A stretch of 64,000 nucleotides of DNA from positions 1 through 64,000 of the forward strand of contig DATKCF010000002.1 of NCBI GenBank assembly GCA_035513345.1. Reading direction: 5' to 3'. This DNA comes from DATKCF01 sp035513345. Its GTDB lineage: Bacteria > Gemmatimonadota > Gemmatimonadetes > Longimicrobiales > RSA9. Positions 34,977 to 44,060 of the stretch are shown here, piece after piece. A program made the translations under genes and the position numbers. Position 1 is the stretch's first letter. Every line of letters starts with the position of its first letter. The notes beneath the pieces are model-generated. The model saw only the letters and a list, made by a program, of their open reading frames with translations. It did no database searches and was not told where the DNA came from.

Positions 34977-36305
34977 CTAGGCCGCGAACAGTGGCACCGG
35001 CAAGTCGGCGTCCACACCGTACGGCGCTTTGCCCAGCGCGATCAGTGCATCACCGACCGTGTGGAACGAACCGGTGACCACTACCGTGCCATCCGGTGCC
35101 GCAAGCGACCATGCGCGAGACATCGCCGCACCGAAGTCCGCGACTGCCACGGCATGCGGCGCAGCCGCTCCGGCCAGCACCGTGTCCGGATCCCAACTCC
35201 GCTCCAGTGGCGCCGTGGGCGGCAGTGTGAGGACGACCGCGTCCGCCCCGTCGTAGATCGGTTCGAGCATGCCTCGCCAGTCCTTGTCACCGAGGACGCC
35301 GACCAGCGCAACGATCGGCCGTGGCGGCGCCAGGTCGCGAAGCGCGCGGCCCAGCGCCTGCGCACCCGCAACATTGTGGGCCACATCGAAAAGCCATGTG
35401 CGACCGTGCGCTCGCTCGACCTCGAGTCGTCCCGCCAACCGGACCGACGCGACACCATCGATGATCGCGGCCGCATCAGGCAGCAGCTCCGCCGGCAGAT
35501 CTTCCAGCGCCAGCACTGCCAGCGCGGTGTTCCCCGCCTGGTGCAGACCGGGCAGCGGCGATCGGAGCGACAGTTCGCCCCAGCGATCCGTGCGCACCCG
35601 GAACCGGTTCCCCGCCAGCGACGTCTCGACGTCGGCAAGCACATCGGCGGTGACAACGCGTAACGGCGAATGCCGGTCCCGCGCTACTTCACGGAACACG
35701 CTCAGCGGTCCCTCGCCCGTTTCCGCGGTGATTACCGGGACGCCCGGCTTGATGATGCCGGCCTTCTCGCGCGCAACGGACGCGAGTGTCGGGCCGAGCA
35801 GGTGGACGTGATCGAAGGCGACGTTCGTCAGCACGCTCATCAGCGGCGTGATCACGTTCGTCGCGTCCAGCCGGCCGCCCAGCCCAACCTCGATCACGCC
35901 GATATCGATTTCAGCGTCCGCCAGCGCCAGGAACGCGATTGCCGTCGTCGCCTCGAAGAACGATGGCGATTCCCGACGGATCGACGGCCACAACCGTTCC
36001 GCCGCGTGCACCATCGCCGTCTCGGTCACGGGCCGGCCGGAGATCTCGATGCGCTCGCGGAACGTGCACAGGTGCGGCGACGTGTAGAGGCCGGTGCGCA
36101 GCCCGCTGGCCCGCAGAACCGACGCCAGTGTAGCCGACACCGATCCCTTGCCGTTCGTGCCGCCGACGTGAATCGAGGGGTAACGCAGATGCGGATCGCC
36201 GACGCTCGCGAGCATGCGCAGTGTGCGGTCCAGGCCCCAGCGGATACCGCCCGTCAGGCGAGGAAACAGCTCGCGGACGATCTCGGTGTACGTGAGTGCG
36301 CTCAA
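34977..36305 (-). CDS. folC: Folylpolyglutamate synthase / dihydrofolate synthase (FolC)
   Basis: A Mur-ligase-family enzyme that adds glutamate to dihydropteroate and folates. It has the P-loop HVGGTNGKGSVSA, SPHLCTFRERIEI, the Mg-binding FFEATTAIAFLA, a LDATNVITP block and the C-terminal DVAHNVAGAQAL. It is 442 aa, the expected size. It overlaps the accD stop by ATGA, a folC-accD linkage seen in many bacteria. Confidence 0.95.
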   Translation of the reverse strand: MSALTYTEIVRELFPRLTGGIRWGLDRTLRMLASVGDPHLRYPSIHVGGTNGKGSVSATLASVLRASGLRTGLYTSPHLCTFRERIEISGRPVTETAMVHAAERLWPSIRRESPSFFEATTAIAFLALADAEIDIGVIEVGLGGRLDATNVITPLMSVLTNVAFDHVHLLGPTLASVAREKAGIIKPGVPVITAETGEGPLSVFREVARDRHSPLRVVTADVLADVETSLAGNRFRVRTDRWGELSLRSPLPGLHQAGNTALAVLALEDLPAELLPDAAAIIDGVASVRLAGRLEVERAHGRTWLFDVAHNVAGAQALGRALRDLAPPRPIVALVGVLGDKDWRGMLEPIYDGADAVVLTLPPTAPLERSWDPDTVLAGAAAPHAVAVADFGAAMSRAWSLAAPDGTVVVTGSFHTVGDALIALGKAPYGVDADLPVPLFAA

Positions 36306-37243
36306 CCCGTGGATCCGCCCGCCGTCCCGCCGTTCGCAGTGCCGCCGATCGCTGTGCCGCCGTTCGCATTGCCGACTGCCGCAGACGATTCGACCCGCTC
36401 CGGCAGGCCGAGCATGTGCCGGAGCAGGCGAGCGAGGGTCAGCTTCATGACGCGACGGTTCACGATCATGTCGACCATGCCATGCCGGAGCAGGAACTCC
36501 GACCGCTGGAATCCGTCGGGCAGCGCCTGCTTGATCGTCTGCTCGATGACACGCGGACCGGCGAATCCGATGAGCGCACCGGGCTCGGCCACATTGACGT
36601 CGCCCAGCATGGCGTAGGACGCTGTTACGCCGCCCGTCGTCGGGTCCGTCAGGATCGAGATGTACGGGATGCCGGCATCGTGCAGGTCGGCCAGCGCGCC
36701 GGCCGTCTTGGCGAGCTGCATCAGTGACAGTATCCCTTCCATCATGCGGGCGCCGCCGGACGCGCTCACGATCAGCAGTGGCTCGCGCGTCTCGAGCGAA
36801 CGGCGGCCCAGTCGTGCGATCTTCTCCCCCACCACCGAGCCCATGCTGCCGCCAATGAACTCGAAGTCCATGACGGCCAGCCCGACCGCGAGTCCGTCGA
36901 GCGTGCCGGTCACCGTCTGCACGGCGTCGCCGTGTCCGGTCCTGCCTTCCGCTGCCGCAAGCCGCTGCACGTACGGCTTCAGATCCTCGAAATCGAGCGG
37001 GTCCCCGCTGCGGAGGCCGGCGTAGAGCTCATCGATGCTGCCCTCGTCGAGGAGCAGATCGATGTAATCCTCCGCCTTCATCCTGTGATGGAATCCACAC
37101 TCCGGACAGACCCAGGCGTTCTGTTCGAGCTTCGCGGTGTACAGGATGACGCCGCATGATGCGCACTTCTCGAACACATCCGGCGGCAGGTCGCGCCGGT
37201 CCTCGGGCTTCAGTTTCTGTCTGGGCTTCTTGAACCAGGCCAT
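36302..37243 (-). CDS. accD: Acetyl-CoA carboxylase carboxyltransferase beta subunit (AccD)
   Basis: Transfers carboxyl from biotin to acetyl-CoA for fatty-acid synthesis, as AccA2D2. The N-terminal zinc ribbon has CASC and CPEC pairs (residues ~27-50). The crotonase-fold core has GSMGSVVGEKIARL, IVSASGGARMMEG and DPTTGGVTASYAMLGD. The start is ATG 37243 (MAWFKKPRQK). The frame stays open to 38371 across rodA but without any similarity. The last ~25 residues are a Gly/Thr/Ala-rich tail with a GGTA repeat not found in typical AccD. It overlaps folC downstream. Confidence 0.95.
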   Translation of the reverse strand: MAWFKKPRQKLKPEDRRDLPPDVFEKCASCGVILYTAKLEQNAWVCPECGFHHRMKAEDYIDLLLDEGSIDELYAGLRSGDPLDFEDLKPYVQRLAAAEGRTGHGDAVQTVTGTLDGLAVGLAVMDFEFIGGSMGSVVGEKIARLGRRSLETREPLLIVSASGGARMMEGILSLMQLAKTAGALADLHDAGIPYISILTDPTTGGVTASYAMLGDVNVAEPGALIGFAGPRVIEQTIKQALPDGFQRSEFLLRHGMVDMIVNRRVMKLTLARLLRHMLGLPERVESSAAVGNANGGTAIGGTANGGTAGGSTG

Positions 37244-37284
37244 GACTCTCCAGTCGCCGTTTCGCGGGGCGCCGGCGGCCGCGT

Positions 37285-38529
37285 TCAGATCCGGCCCTGC
37301 TCGGATGCCACTCGCTGCGCGACACCCAGAGCGATGAACGTGGCCAGCAGGAACGATCCGCCGTAGCTGATGAACGGCAGCGGGATGCCTGTGATCGGCA
37401 TCACACCCGCCGTCATCCCGACGTTCACCAGGATATGCGTGAACCAGGCGCCGAAGATACCGAACGCGACGATACCGGCAAAGGGGTCGGTCGTCCGCTC
37501 CGCCAGTCGCGCCAGCCTCCACAGAATCGCGCCGAACGTCGTAACCACCAGTGCGGCACCAATGAACCCCAGCTCCTCGCCGATCACCGCGAAGATGAAG
37601 TCCGTATGCTGCTCGGGCAGGAACGCGAGCCGTTTCTGCGAACCCTCGGTGAAGCCCTTGCCGAACAGACCGCCGCTGCCGATCGCGATCCTCGACTGGA
37701 TCAACTGGTATCCCCGGCCGCTCGGATCGATGTACGGATCCAGGAACACCGTGAACCGGGCCCGCTGATACGGCGCCAGCGAGTTCCACAACGGCAGCGC
37801 GATCGTGCCCGCCGCAAGGTTCGCGACCACGATCAGCACGGACTCCCACAACCGGAGCCGGTAGAAGTACACGAACGCAATCAGCACGAACATGTAGATC
37901 GCGAACAGCTGGACATTGATCGACAGGAACAACGCCAGCAGCGGGCTCACCAGCAGGAACAGGATGCCGAGCGGGACGCCGCCCCAGAACAGCGTGGCCA
38001 GCATCATGCCACCGAACACCATCGCCGTTCCGATGTCCGGCTGCGCCATCACGAGGAGCATGGGAACGGCCACGACGAGCAGCGGCTGCCATAGCGCCGT
38101 CAGTCTGCGCGGCGCTTCGCCCCAGCGCGACATCACGCGTGCGAGCATCAGGATCGTCGCGATGTTCGCGAACTGCGACGGCTGCACCCGGGCCGGCCCG
38201 ATACTCAGCCAGCTCTTCGTGCTCGCCGCCGTGCCCGCTCCGGTTCCGATGACCAGCGTGAGAACCAGCGCACCGACTCCGATCAGCCAGGCGATGGGTG
38301 CGATCCACTCGAGCCACCTGACCTGAAGCCGCATGACGACGAAGAGCGCCACCAGGGAAATACCGAGCCACGCCAGCTGCATGCGCCAGGCACGCTCGAC
38401 CACCGAGTCCGACGTGTCGATCTGGCCGGCCGAGTAGATCATGGCCACGCCGAACAGCGACAGGCCAAGAACCAGCAGTAGCAGGACCGGGTCGCCGAAC
38501 GTCGAACGCAGCTTTCGTATCAGTGACAT
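37285..38529 (-). CDS. rodA: Rod-shape SEDS peptidoglycan polymerase (RodA)
   Basis: A 414 aa inner-membrane protein with about ten hydrophobic spans; SEDS glycosyltransferase for elongation of the side wall. Signatures are PARVQPSQFANIATIL, MAQPDIGTAMVFGGM, QSRIAIGSGGLFGKGF, LPEQHTDFIFAVIGEELGFIGA and PITGIPLPFISYGGS. It ends the mre cluster, 64 bases downstream of mreD, with no class B PBP gene between them. Confidence 0.95.
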   Translation of the reverse strand: MSLIRKLRSTFGDPVLLLLVLGLSLFGVAMIYSAGQIDTSDSVVERAWRMQLAWLGISLVALFVVMRLQVRWLEWIAPIAWLIGVGALVLTLVIGTGAGTAASTKSWLSIGPARVQPSQFANIATILMLARVMSRWGEAPRRLTALWQPLLVVAVPMLLVMAQPDIGTAMVFGGMMLATLFWGGVPLGILFLLVSPLLALFLSINVQLFAIYMFVLIAFVYFYRLRLWESVLIVVANLAAGTIALPLWNSLAPYQRARFTVFLDPYIDPSGRGYQLIQSRIAIGSGGLFGKGFTEGSQKRLAFLPEQHTDFIFAVIGEELGFIGAALVVTTFGAILWRLARLAERTTDPFAGIVAFGIFGAWFTHILVNVGMTAGVMPITGIPLPFISYGGSFLLATFIALGVAQRVASEQGRI

Positions 38530-38593
38530 GCGTTGATCGGAGTCCTTCCGGATCCGCCTTGTTCCGGCTTGCGTGTCGCCGTCACCATCATCC

Positions 38594-39109
38594 TCATGCG
38601 TCCCTGCCCGCGATGATCCGGAACATGGTCAGCGCGACCGTGCCGGCCAGCGCGGACCACGCCGCTGCGATCGGCGCCGTCGTCACGAGCGGCAACCACA
38701 GTTGCTGATCCGGCGCGGGCCCCTGTCGCAGAACCGCGACAGCCGCGTCCGCCAGCCAGGTTCCGAGGAACAGGTAGAGCACGATGAAGAGCGGGCTCTC
38801 ACCTTCGACCAGCTGCCGCGTCCACGTACCCGCCAGGCCGGCAAGTCCGAGGCCCAGCGAGCGTGCACCCAGGTTGCCAACGCCCATGGCGTCATCGATC
38901 AGGCCGATCGCGAGCGCGAGAACCGCTACCTTCACGGCCGTCGTGCGTCTGGCCGTCAGCAGCACGGCAACGGCAAGGAGGTCCGGCGCGACGCCACCCA
39001 TGCCGAGCCCGGTGTGCAGCATCAGGTCGAGCAGCACGAGAAGTGCGACGAACACGCCGAAAGCAACCGGCCGCACTGCGGATCCGACCCCGGACGTCGC
39101 CCGCCTCAA
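38594..39109 (-). CDS. mreD: Rod shape-determining protein MreD
   Basis: A 171 aa integral membrane protein with five to six hydrophobic segments (AFGVFVALLVLLDLML, LLAVAVLLTARR, AVLALAIGLIDDAMG, PLFIVLYLFLGTWLADAAV, AWSALAGTVALTMFRI). Size, topology and place between mreC and rodA identify it as MreD, a poorly conserved family. The start is TTG 39109, 14 bases after the mreC stop; GTG 39076 is a shorter alternative. There is no ATG in frame in the plausible region. Confidence 0.85.
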   Translation of the reverse strand: MRRATSGVGSAVRPVAFGVFVALLVLLDLMLHTGLGMGGVAPDLLAVAVLLTARRTTAVKVAVLALAIGLIDDAMGVGNLGARSLGLGLAGLAGTWTRQLVEGESPLFIVLYLFLGTWLADAAVAVLRQGPAPDQQLWLPLVTTAPIAAAWSALAGTVALTMFRIIAGRDA

Positions 39110-39122
39110 TGGAAGTACCCGG

Positions 39123-40016
39123 CTACTGCGGCAGGCTGTCGGTCGGCACCGGCGGTGTCGGTTCCCGCGCCGCCGGCTCCAGCTCGAACGCCACAGACAG
39201 GTCGGTGCCGCCGCTTGTGGCCAGGCCGACAAGCACCTGGGCAGCCGCTTCCGGTCGCACCGACGGCCGGATCACGTAGCTTTTTCGCCAACCTGTGTCA
39301 GCGCTTTCGATGTTGGCGATCTCACCGATCGGTATGCCGCGCGGAAAAATCTCGCCCCGACCGGACGTGACGATGCGTGTGCCCGGCCGAACGTCGCTGT
39401 GGAACGGGGCCCCCGCCATCAGCAGCAGATCCTCTTCGCGGAATCCGCCCCGCCTCGGCCCGATCAAGCCGTACACCCTGCCGTCCGCTGTCATTCCGCT
39501 CACGCGGAAGTCCGGGTGTGTCCAGTCGATCGCCTGCGACGTGTGCGCGTACACTTCCCGCACGACGCCGACAAGGCCACCCACCGTGAACACCGGGCTG
39601 CCCACGGCAACGCCTTCCTCCTCGCCGAGGTCCAGCAGGAACGTGCCTTCCGCGGCGTTCGCGCCCAGACGCAGCATCTGAGCGGGGCGGTACAGCCGGC
39701 CGGCACGTTCGCCGAGCCCGAGCAGTCCGCGAAGTCGCGCGTTCTCCTCCCCGAGAACTGCCTGCGCCGCGGCGACGGCCGCCAGCGAGTCCCGCTGCGC
39801 ACGTACCACCACGAGGTCCTCCCGTTCCGATCGCCGTTCCGCGACCCAGCCGCGAACGGCAACGAACGGGCGCATCACCGTCGCGAACACGGATTCCCGG
39901 ATCGGCCGGCTCCACGACGCCGGACCGAACAGCAGAAAAAAGGCGAACAGCAGTATGCCGATCGCCAGTGCCGTGTCGCGACGCCGCTTTCGCCGGGTTC
40001 CGCCGAAGTCCGGCAC
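39123..40016 (-). CDS. mreC: Rod shape-determining protein MreC
   Basis: A 297 aa bitopic periplasmic protein of the elongasome. One N-terminal span (residues ~14-34, DTALAIGILLFAFFLLFGPASW) is followed by a coiled coil (~60-105) and the MreC beta domain (LRLGANAAEGTFLLDLGEEEGVAVGSPVFTVGGLVG, GTRIVTSGRGEIFPRGIPIGEI). The C-terminal tail is Pro-rich. The start is GTG 40016, one base after the mreB stop. Confidence 0.94.
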   Translation of the reverse strand: MPDFGGTRRKRRRDTALAIGILLFAFFLLFGPASWSRPIRESVFATVMRPFVAVRGWVAERRSEREDLVVVRAQRDSLAAVAAAQAVLGEENARLRGLLGLGERAGRLYRPAQMLRLGANAAEGTFLLDLGEEEGVAVGSPVFTVGGLVGVVREVYAHTSQAIDWTHPDFRVSGMTADGRVYGLIGPRRGGFREEDLLLMAGAPFHSDVRPGTRIVTSGRGEIFPRGIPIGEIANIESADTGWRKSYVIRPSVRPEAAAQVLVGLATSGGTDLSVAFELEPAAREPTPPVPTDSLPQ

Positions 40017-40017
40017 C

Positions 40018-41055
40018 TTACGAGTTCAGCACGCTTTGGAACCGCTCGAAGTCATCCAGGATGCGGCCCGCGCCACGGACCACACACGTGAGCGGCTCCT
40101 CGTCGACGTGGATCGGAAGGTTGGTCTCGTGCGTAAGGAGCGCGTCGAGGCCGCGGATCAGAGCGCCGCCGCCCGTCATCACGATGCCACGATCCACGAT
40201 GTCCGAGGCCAGCTCCGGCGGCGTGATCTCGAGCGCGCGACGAACTGCGTCCACGATCTGCTGGATCGGCTCCTGGATGCACTCGCGGATCTCCTGCGAG
40301 TGTACGCGCACGGTCTTCGGGATGCCGCTCACGAGATCGCGGCCCTTCACTTCCATCTCCCGCTCATCGCCTATGTTGAACGCTGAGCCGATCTGGATCT
40401 TGATCGCTTCCGCCGTCGGCTCGCCGATCAGCAGATTGTAGTTCTTGCGCAGGAACGTCACAATCGCGAGATCGATCTCATCACCGCCCACGCGGATCGA
40501 CGTGTCCGCCACAATGCCGTTCAGCGCGATCACCGCGATCTCCGTCGTGCCGCCGCCGATGTCGATCACCATGTTGCCCGTCGGCGTGTCCACAGGCAGC
40601 CCGACACCGATCGCCGCCGCCATCGGCTCCGCCACCATGTAGACTTCCTTCGCACCCGCCGCGATCGCACTCGACCGGACCGCGCGCCGCTCCAGCTCCG
40701 TGATCCCCGACGGCACGCCCACGATCACGCGCGGCCGGATCCGGAAGATCCGTTTGCTCGTCACCTGCTTCAGGAAGTGACGAAGCATGATCTCCGTCAG
40801 GTCGACGTCCGCTATCACGCCATCCTTCAACGGGCGTACCGCCATGATGCTGTCCGGCGTTCGACCCAGCATCCGCTTCGCTTCCAACCCGATTCCCTTC
40901 GGTCGGCCCGTCCCGCGTTCCAGGGCGACAACGCTCGGCTCGTTCATCACGATGCCTTCGCCCTTCACATACACGAGCGTGTTCGCCGTCCCCAGGTCGA
41001 CCGCGATGTCGTTGTTGGGAAATAGCCCGGACTGGAAAAAACTCCGAAAACTCAT
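40018..41055 (-). CDS. mreB: Rod shape-determining actin homologue MreB
   Basis: A 345 aa bacterial actin that positions cell-wall synthesis. It has the actin-fold phosphate-1 motif DLGTANTLVYVKG, then PSVVALE, AAIGVGLPVDTPTGNMVIDIGGGTTEIAVIAL (phosphate-2) and GIVMTGGGALIRGLD (adenosine motif). The N-terminal MSFRSFFQSGLF is a likely membrane-binding amphipathic helix. The start is ATG 41055; upstream is a 164-nt gap with a candidate promoter. It leads an operon mreB-mreC-mreD-rodA. Confidence 0.97.
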   Translation of the reverse strand: MSFRSFFQSGLFPNNDIAVDLGTANTLVYVKGEGIVMNEPSVVALERGTGRPKGIGLEAKRMLGRTPDSIMAVRPLKDGVIADVDLTEIMLRHFLKQVTSKRIFRIRPRVIVGVPSGITELERRAVRSSAIAAGAKEVYMVAEPMAAAIGVGLPVDTPTGNMVIDIGGGTTEIAVIALNGIVADTSIRVGGDEIDLAIVTFLRKNYNLLIGEPTAEAIKIQIGSAFNIGDEREMEVKGRDLVSGIPKTVRVHSQEIRECIQEPIQQIVDAVRRALEITPPELASDIVDRGIVMTGGGALIRGLDALLTHETNLPIHVDEEPLTCVVRGAGRILDDFERFQSVLNS

Positions 41056-41148
41056 ATACCCCGGTACCCGGGCCCCTCGAGCGCCCGGCGTCTGGATTCC
41101 GTTCCGCCGGCGTATCCCACTGCGGGATCTGATTTTCCGACCCTCGGA

Positions 41149-41177
41149 ATAGTAACGGCGCCACTTTGGGGCAGCAA
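41149..41177 (-). promoter_or_regulatory. Candidate promoter of the mre operon
   Basis: On the minus strand, TTGCTG (41172-41177) is followed after 17 bases by TACTAT (41149-41154), in the only sizeable gap upstream of mreB. The -35 match is 3/6 and the -10 match 4/6. A long untranslated leader of ~85 bases would result. Weak evidence by pattern only. Confidence 0.35.
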
Positions 41178-41219
41178 CAAGCCCCTGCACGCAAGTTTCG
41201 GCCTCGAGGCGCCGGAATT

Positions 41220-41669
41220 TCAGCGTCCGGTGCTGCCGAAGCCTCCCTCGCCTCGTTCGCTTGGCGGCAGCGTCGTCTGCGCCTGCCACTCGATCCGGCT
41301 CACGCGGGCCACCAGCAGCTGCGCGATCCGCTCTCCGTGCTCGATGTGCTGGACACCGCTGTCGAAGTTGATCAGCGGGATCCGGATCTCGCCGCGATAG
41401 TCGCTGTCGATCGTGCACGGCGTGTTGATTATGCTGACGCCGCGATGGAGAGCCAGGCCCGAACGCGGCCGGATCTGCGCCTCGGTCCCCTGCGGCAGTG
41501 CGATGGCGAGGCCTGTCGGCACCAGGTGGCGGCCCATCGGCTCGAGATCGAATGCCGGGCCCGCATTGCGGAGGTCGACCGCGGCGGAGCCCTCCGTACC
41601 GTAGGCGGGCAGCGGCCAGTCGGCCGGGTAGTCCGACAGTCGCTGCACCATCACGCGGATCGTGTCCAT
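41220..41669 (-). CDS. dut: dUTP diphosphatase (Dut)
   Basis: Hydrolyses dUTP to dUMP and pyrophosphate; trimeric. All five family motifs are visible in 149 aa: AAVDLRNA, PRSGLALHRGV, IDSDYRGEI, GERIAQL and RGEGGFGSTGR, where the last Gly/Phe-rich motif closes over the substrate. Motif 1 has SAAVDL where AGYDL is usual. It lies between ald (18 bases) and mreB. Confidence 0.95.
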   Translation of the reverse strand: MDTIRVMVQRLSDYPADWPLPAYGTEGSAAVDLRNAGPAFDLEPMGRHLVPTGLAIALPQGTEAQIRPRSGLALHRGVSIINTPCTIDSDYRGEIRIPLINFDSGVQHIEHGERIAQLLVARVSRIEWQAQTTLPPSERGEGGFGSTGR

Positions 41670-41687
41670 CGCGGTAACTCCGCCGGC

Positions 41688-42809
41688 CTAGAGGATCTCG
41701 CCGAGCGAGACGCACTCCAGACCGAACGCTTCGGCTACACCTGGATACGTGATCCTGCCACTGACAACGTTCAGCCCGAGAGCGAGCGCCGGGTCCGCCC
41801 GGCAGGCGACCTTCCAGGTCGCGTTCGCGAGCTTGAGCGCGTACGGGAACGTCGCGTTGGTCAGGGCGAGTGTGGATGTGCGCGACACGGCGCCCGGCAT
41901 GTTCGCGACGCCGTAGTGGATCACACCGTCGACCACGTAGATCGGATCGTCGTGCGTCGTGGCCCGTATCGTTTCGACGCAACCGCCCTGGTCGACGGCA
42001 ACGTCAACGATGACCGAGCCCGGCTGCATCCGCTTCAGGTCCTCGCGCCGGATCAGGTTCGGTGCCTTGGCGCCCGGCAGCAGGACCGCGCCGATCACGA
42101 TGTCCGCCTTTGCGATCTGCTCCAGAATGTTGACCCGGTTCGAGTACAGCGGCACCACGTTCGCCGGCATGACGTCGGCCAGGTAGCGCAGGCGGTTGAG
42201 CGACAGGTCGAGGATCACGACCCGCGCACCAAGACCCGCCGCCATTCTCGCCGCGTTCGTGCCCACGATGCCGCCGCCCAGCACGACCACGGTGGCCGGC
42301 TCCACGCCGGGAACACCGCCCACGAGGATGCCGCGGCCACCGAAGAACTTCTCCAGGTACTTGGCTCCCTCCTGCACCGCCATCCGCCCGGCCACCTCGG
42401 ACATCGGTGTGAGCAGCGGCAGCTCGCCGTTCGGCAGCTGAACCGTTTCGTACGCAACCGCAATGCAGCCCGACGCCATTACCGCACGCGTCAGTGATTC
42501 CGACGCAGCGAAATGGAAGTACGTGAAAACGACCTGCCCCTCGCGCAGCATCGGCCATTCCGGCTCGATCGGCTCCTTCACCTTCATGATCATGGCGGCC
42601 CGCGACCAGACCTCCGCCCCTTCAGCAACGATCTCCGCACCGACCTCCCGGTACGTGACGTCCTCGAAGCCGGCGCCCACGCCTGCGCCGGCCTCCACCA
42701 GCACCGCATGCCCCGCATGGACCAGGGCCTCCGCTCCGCCCGGTACGAGAGCCACGCGGTTCTCGTTCGACTTGATTTCCTTCGGAACGCCGATGATCAT
42801 CATGCCCAT
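41688..42809 (-). CDS. ald: Alanine dehydrogenase
   Basis: NAD-dependent oxidative deamination of L-alanine to pyruvate. At 373 aa it has the family N terminus IGVPKEIKSNENRVALVPG, FEDVTYREVGAEI, KVKEPIEPEW (substrate Lys), FTYFHFAA, PLLTPMSEVAGRMAVQ, the Rossmann VVVLGGGIVGTNAARMAAGLGA and NMPGAVSRTSTLALTN. The start is ATG 42809; the internal ATGs at codons 3-4 are alternatives. It is 18 bases downstream of the M16 protease gene. Confidence 0.95.
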   Translation of the reverse strand: MGMMIIGVPKEIKSNENRVALVPGGAEALVHAGHAVLVEAGAGVGAGFEDVTYREVGAEIVAEGAEVWSRAAMIMKVKEPIEPEWPMLREGQVVFTYFHFAASESLTRAVMASGCIAVAYETVQLPNGELPLLTPMSEVAGRMAVQEGAKYLEKFFGGRGILVGGVPGVEPATVVVLGGGIVGTNAARMAAGLGARVVILDLSLNRLRYLADVMPANVVPLYSNRVNILEQIAKADIVIGAVLLPGAKAPNLIRREDLKRMQPGSVIVDVAVDQGGCVETIRATTHDDPIYVVDGVIHYGVANMPGAVSRTSTLALTNATFPYALKLANATWKVACRADPALALGLNVVSGRITYPGVAEAFGLECVSLGEIL

Positions 42810-42827
42810 TCGGTCAGGGTTGTCATA

Positions 42828-44060
42828 TCACGCCGCGGGCCCCAGCCGCGTCACAGTCTGCCGCTCCGGACGCATGTATTCGGCGGCCAGTGAGGCCACG
42901 TCCTCCAGCGTCACCGCGTCCACTTTCTCGATCACCTGCTCCACCGTGCGGAACGGTTCGTCATAGAGTTCCGTCCCGGCCAGCCGGTGCAGGCGAGCGC
43001 CTGTGCTTTCCAGCGACAGTGCGATCTGTCCCTTCACCTGCCCCTTCACATCGTCCAGTTCGTCCGGCGCCAGGCCCTCGGTTGCAAGCCGGGCCAGCTC
43101 CGTCTCGACTTCTGCCTGTGCGCGGTCAGCCGACTCCGGGCGAGTGCCCACGTACACACCCGCCATTCCGCCCGACTGGTAGAACGACTGGAACGAGAAC
43201 ACCGAATAAGCCAGGCCCAGCTCCTCGCGGATCCGCTGGAACAGCCGGCTGCTCATGCCGCCGCCGAGCGCGGCGGACAGCAGGACGAACGCATACCGCC
43301 TCGGGTCCGCGTGTTCGAACGTGCGGGTCCCCACCACGATGTGTGTTTGCGCGCTGTCGCGCGGGACGGTGGTCCTCACCGGCTCGTGCGTTGGCGCCAT
43401 CGGCGGGCCGCCATTGCGGCCGCCCCTGCCGGCCGGCGCGAACAGGTTGGCCACACGGTCCACGAACCAGCCGTGATCCACGTTGCCGACCGCGGCCAGG
43501 ACCATGTTTTCTCTGCGGTAACTCGCGGTGTGACGCCGCTTCAGCGCCTCAACCGTGACGCCACCCACCGTGTCGCGCGTGCCGAGCACGCTGTAGCCGT
43601 ACGGATGGCCCCGCCACAGGTGGTCGGAGTGAAGCTCGAACACGAGGTCATCGGGGGTGTCCTCGACCGTCGCAATCTCCTCGAGCACGACCTCCCGCTC
43701 GAGTTCGAGATCCTCCAGCCGCAGGGCCGGGTGAACCACGAGGTCGGACAGCACGTCCAGCGCCAGGTCGCCGAACTCGTCGAGCACCCGGGCCTGGAAG
43801 CTCGTGTGCTCGCGCGTCGTGTACGCGTCCAGAGCGCCGCCGACCCGCTCGATCGCCAGCGCTATGTCGCGGGCCGACCGCCGACCCGTGCCCTTGAAGA
43901 CCATGTGCTCGAGGAGATGGCTGATCCCCATCTCCGCCGGCTGTTCGTTCACCGACCCCGACCGGACCCAGACCCCCGCCGATACCGAGTGGACGCCCGG
44001 AATCCGTTCCGTCAGCGCGACCAGACCATCAAGTTCGGTCCGCTCGAAGCGATCCGTCAC
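42828..44060 (-). CDS. M16 family zinc metalloprotease (processing-peptidase type)
   Basis: A 410 aa member of the M16 (PqqL/YmxG/mitochondrial processing peptidase) family. The inverted zinc motif is HLLEH in MGISHLLEHMVFKGT, with the downstream Glu in ELEREVVLEEIATVEDTP. The C-terminal half is the inactive-like second domain (GGGMSSRLFQRIREELGLAYSV). It directly follows pnp with a GTGA overlap, starting at GTG 44060. The pnp-M16 gene order is common in bacteria (B. subtilis ymxG/mlpA). The substrate is unknown. Confidence 0.93.
   Translation of the reverse strand: MTDRFERTELDGLVALTERIPGVHSVSAGVWVRSGSVNEQPAEMGISHLLEHMVFKGTGRRSARDIALAIERVGGALDAYTTREHTSFQARVLDEFGDLALDVLSDLVVHPALRLEDLELEREVVLEEIATVEDTPDDLVFELHSDHLWRGHPYGYSVLGTRDTVGGVTVEALKRRHTASYRRENMVLAAVGNVDHGWFVDRVANLFAPAGRGGRNGGPPMAPTHEPVRTTVPRDSAQTHIVVGTRTFEHADPRRYAFVLLSAALGGGMSSRLFQRIREELGLAYSVFSFQSFYQSGGMAGVYVGTRPESADRAQAEVETELARLATEGLAPDELDDVKGQVKGQIALSLESTGARLHRLAGTELYDEPFRTVEQVIEKVDAVTLEDVASLAAEYMRPERQTVTRLGPAA

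Noticed and set aside
37244..38371. 5' extension of the accD frame across rodA
   Set aside because: AccD similarity begins exactly at ATG 37243; upstream codons are an out-of-frame reading of rodA.
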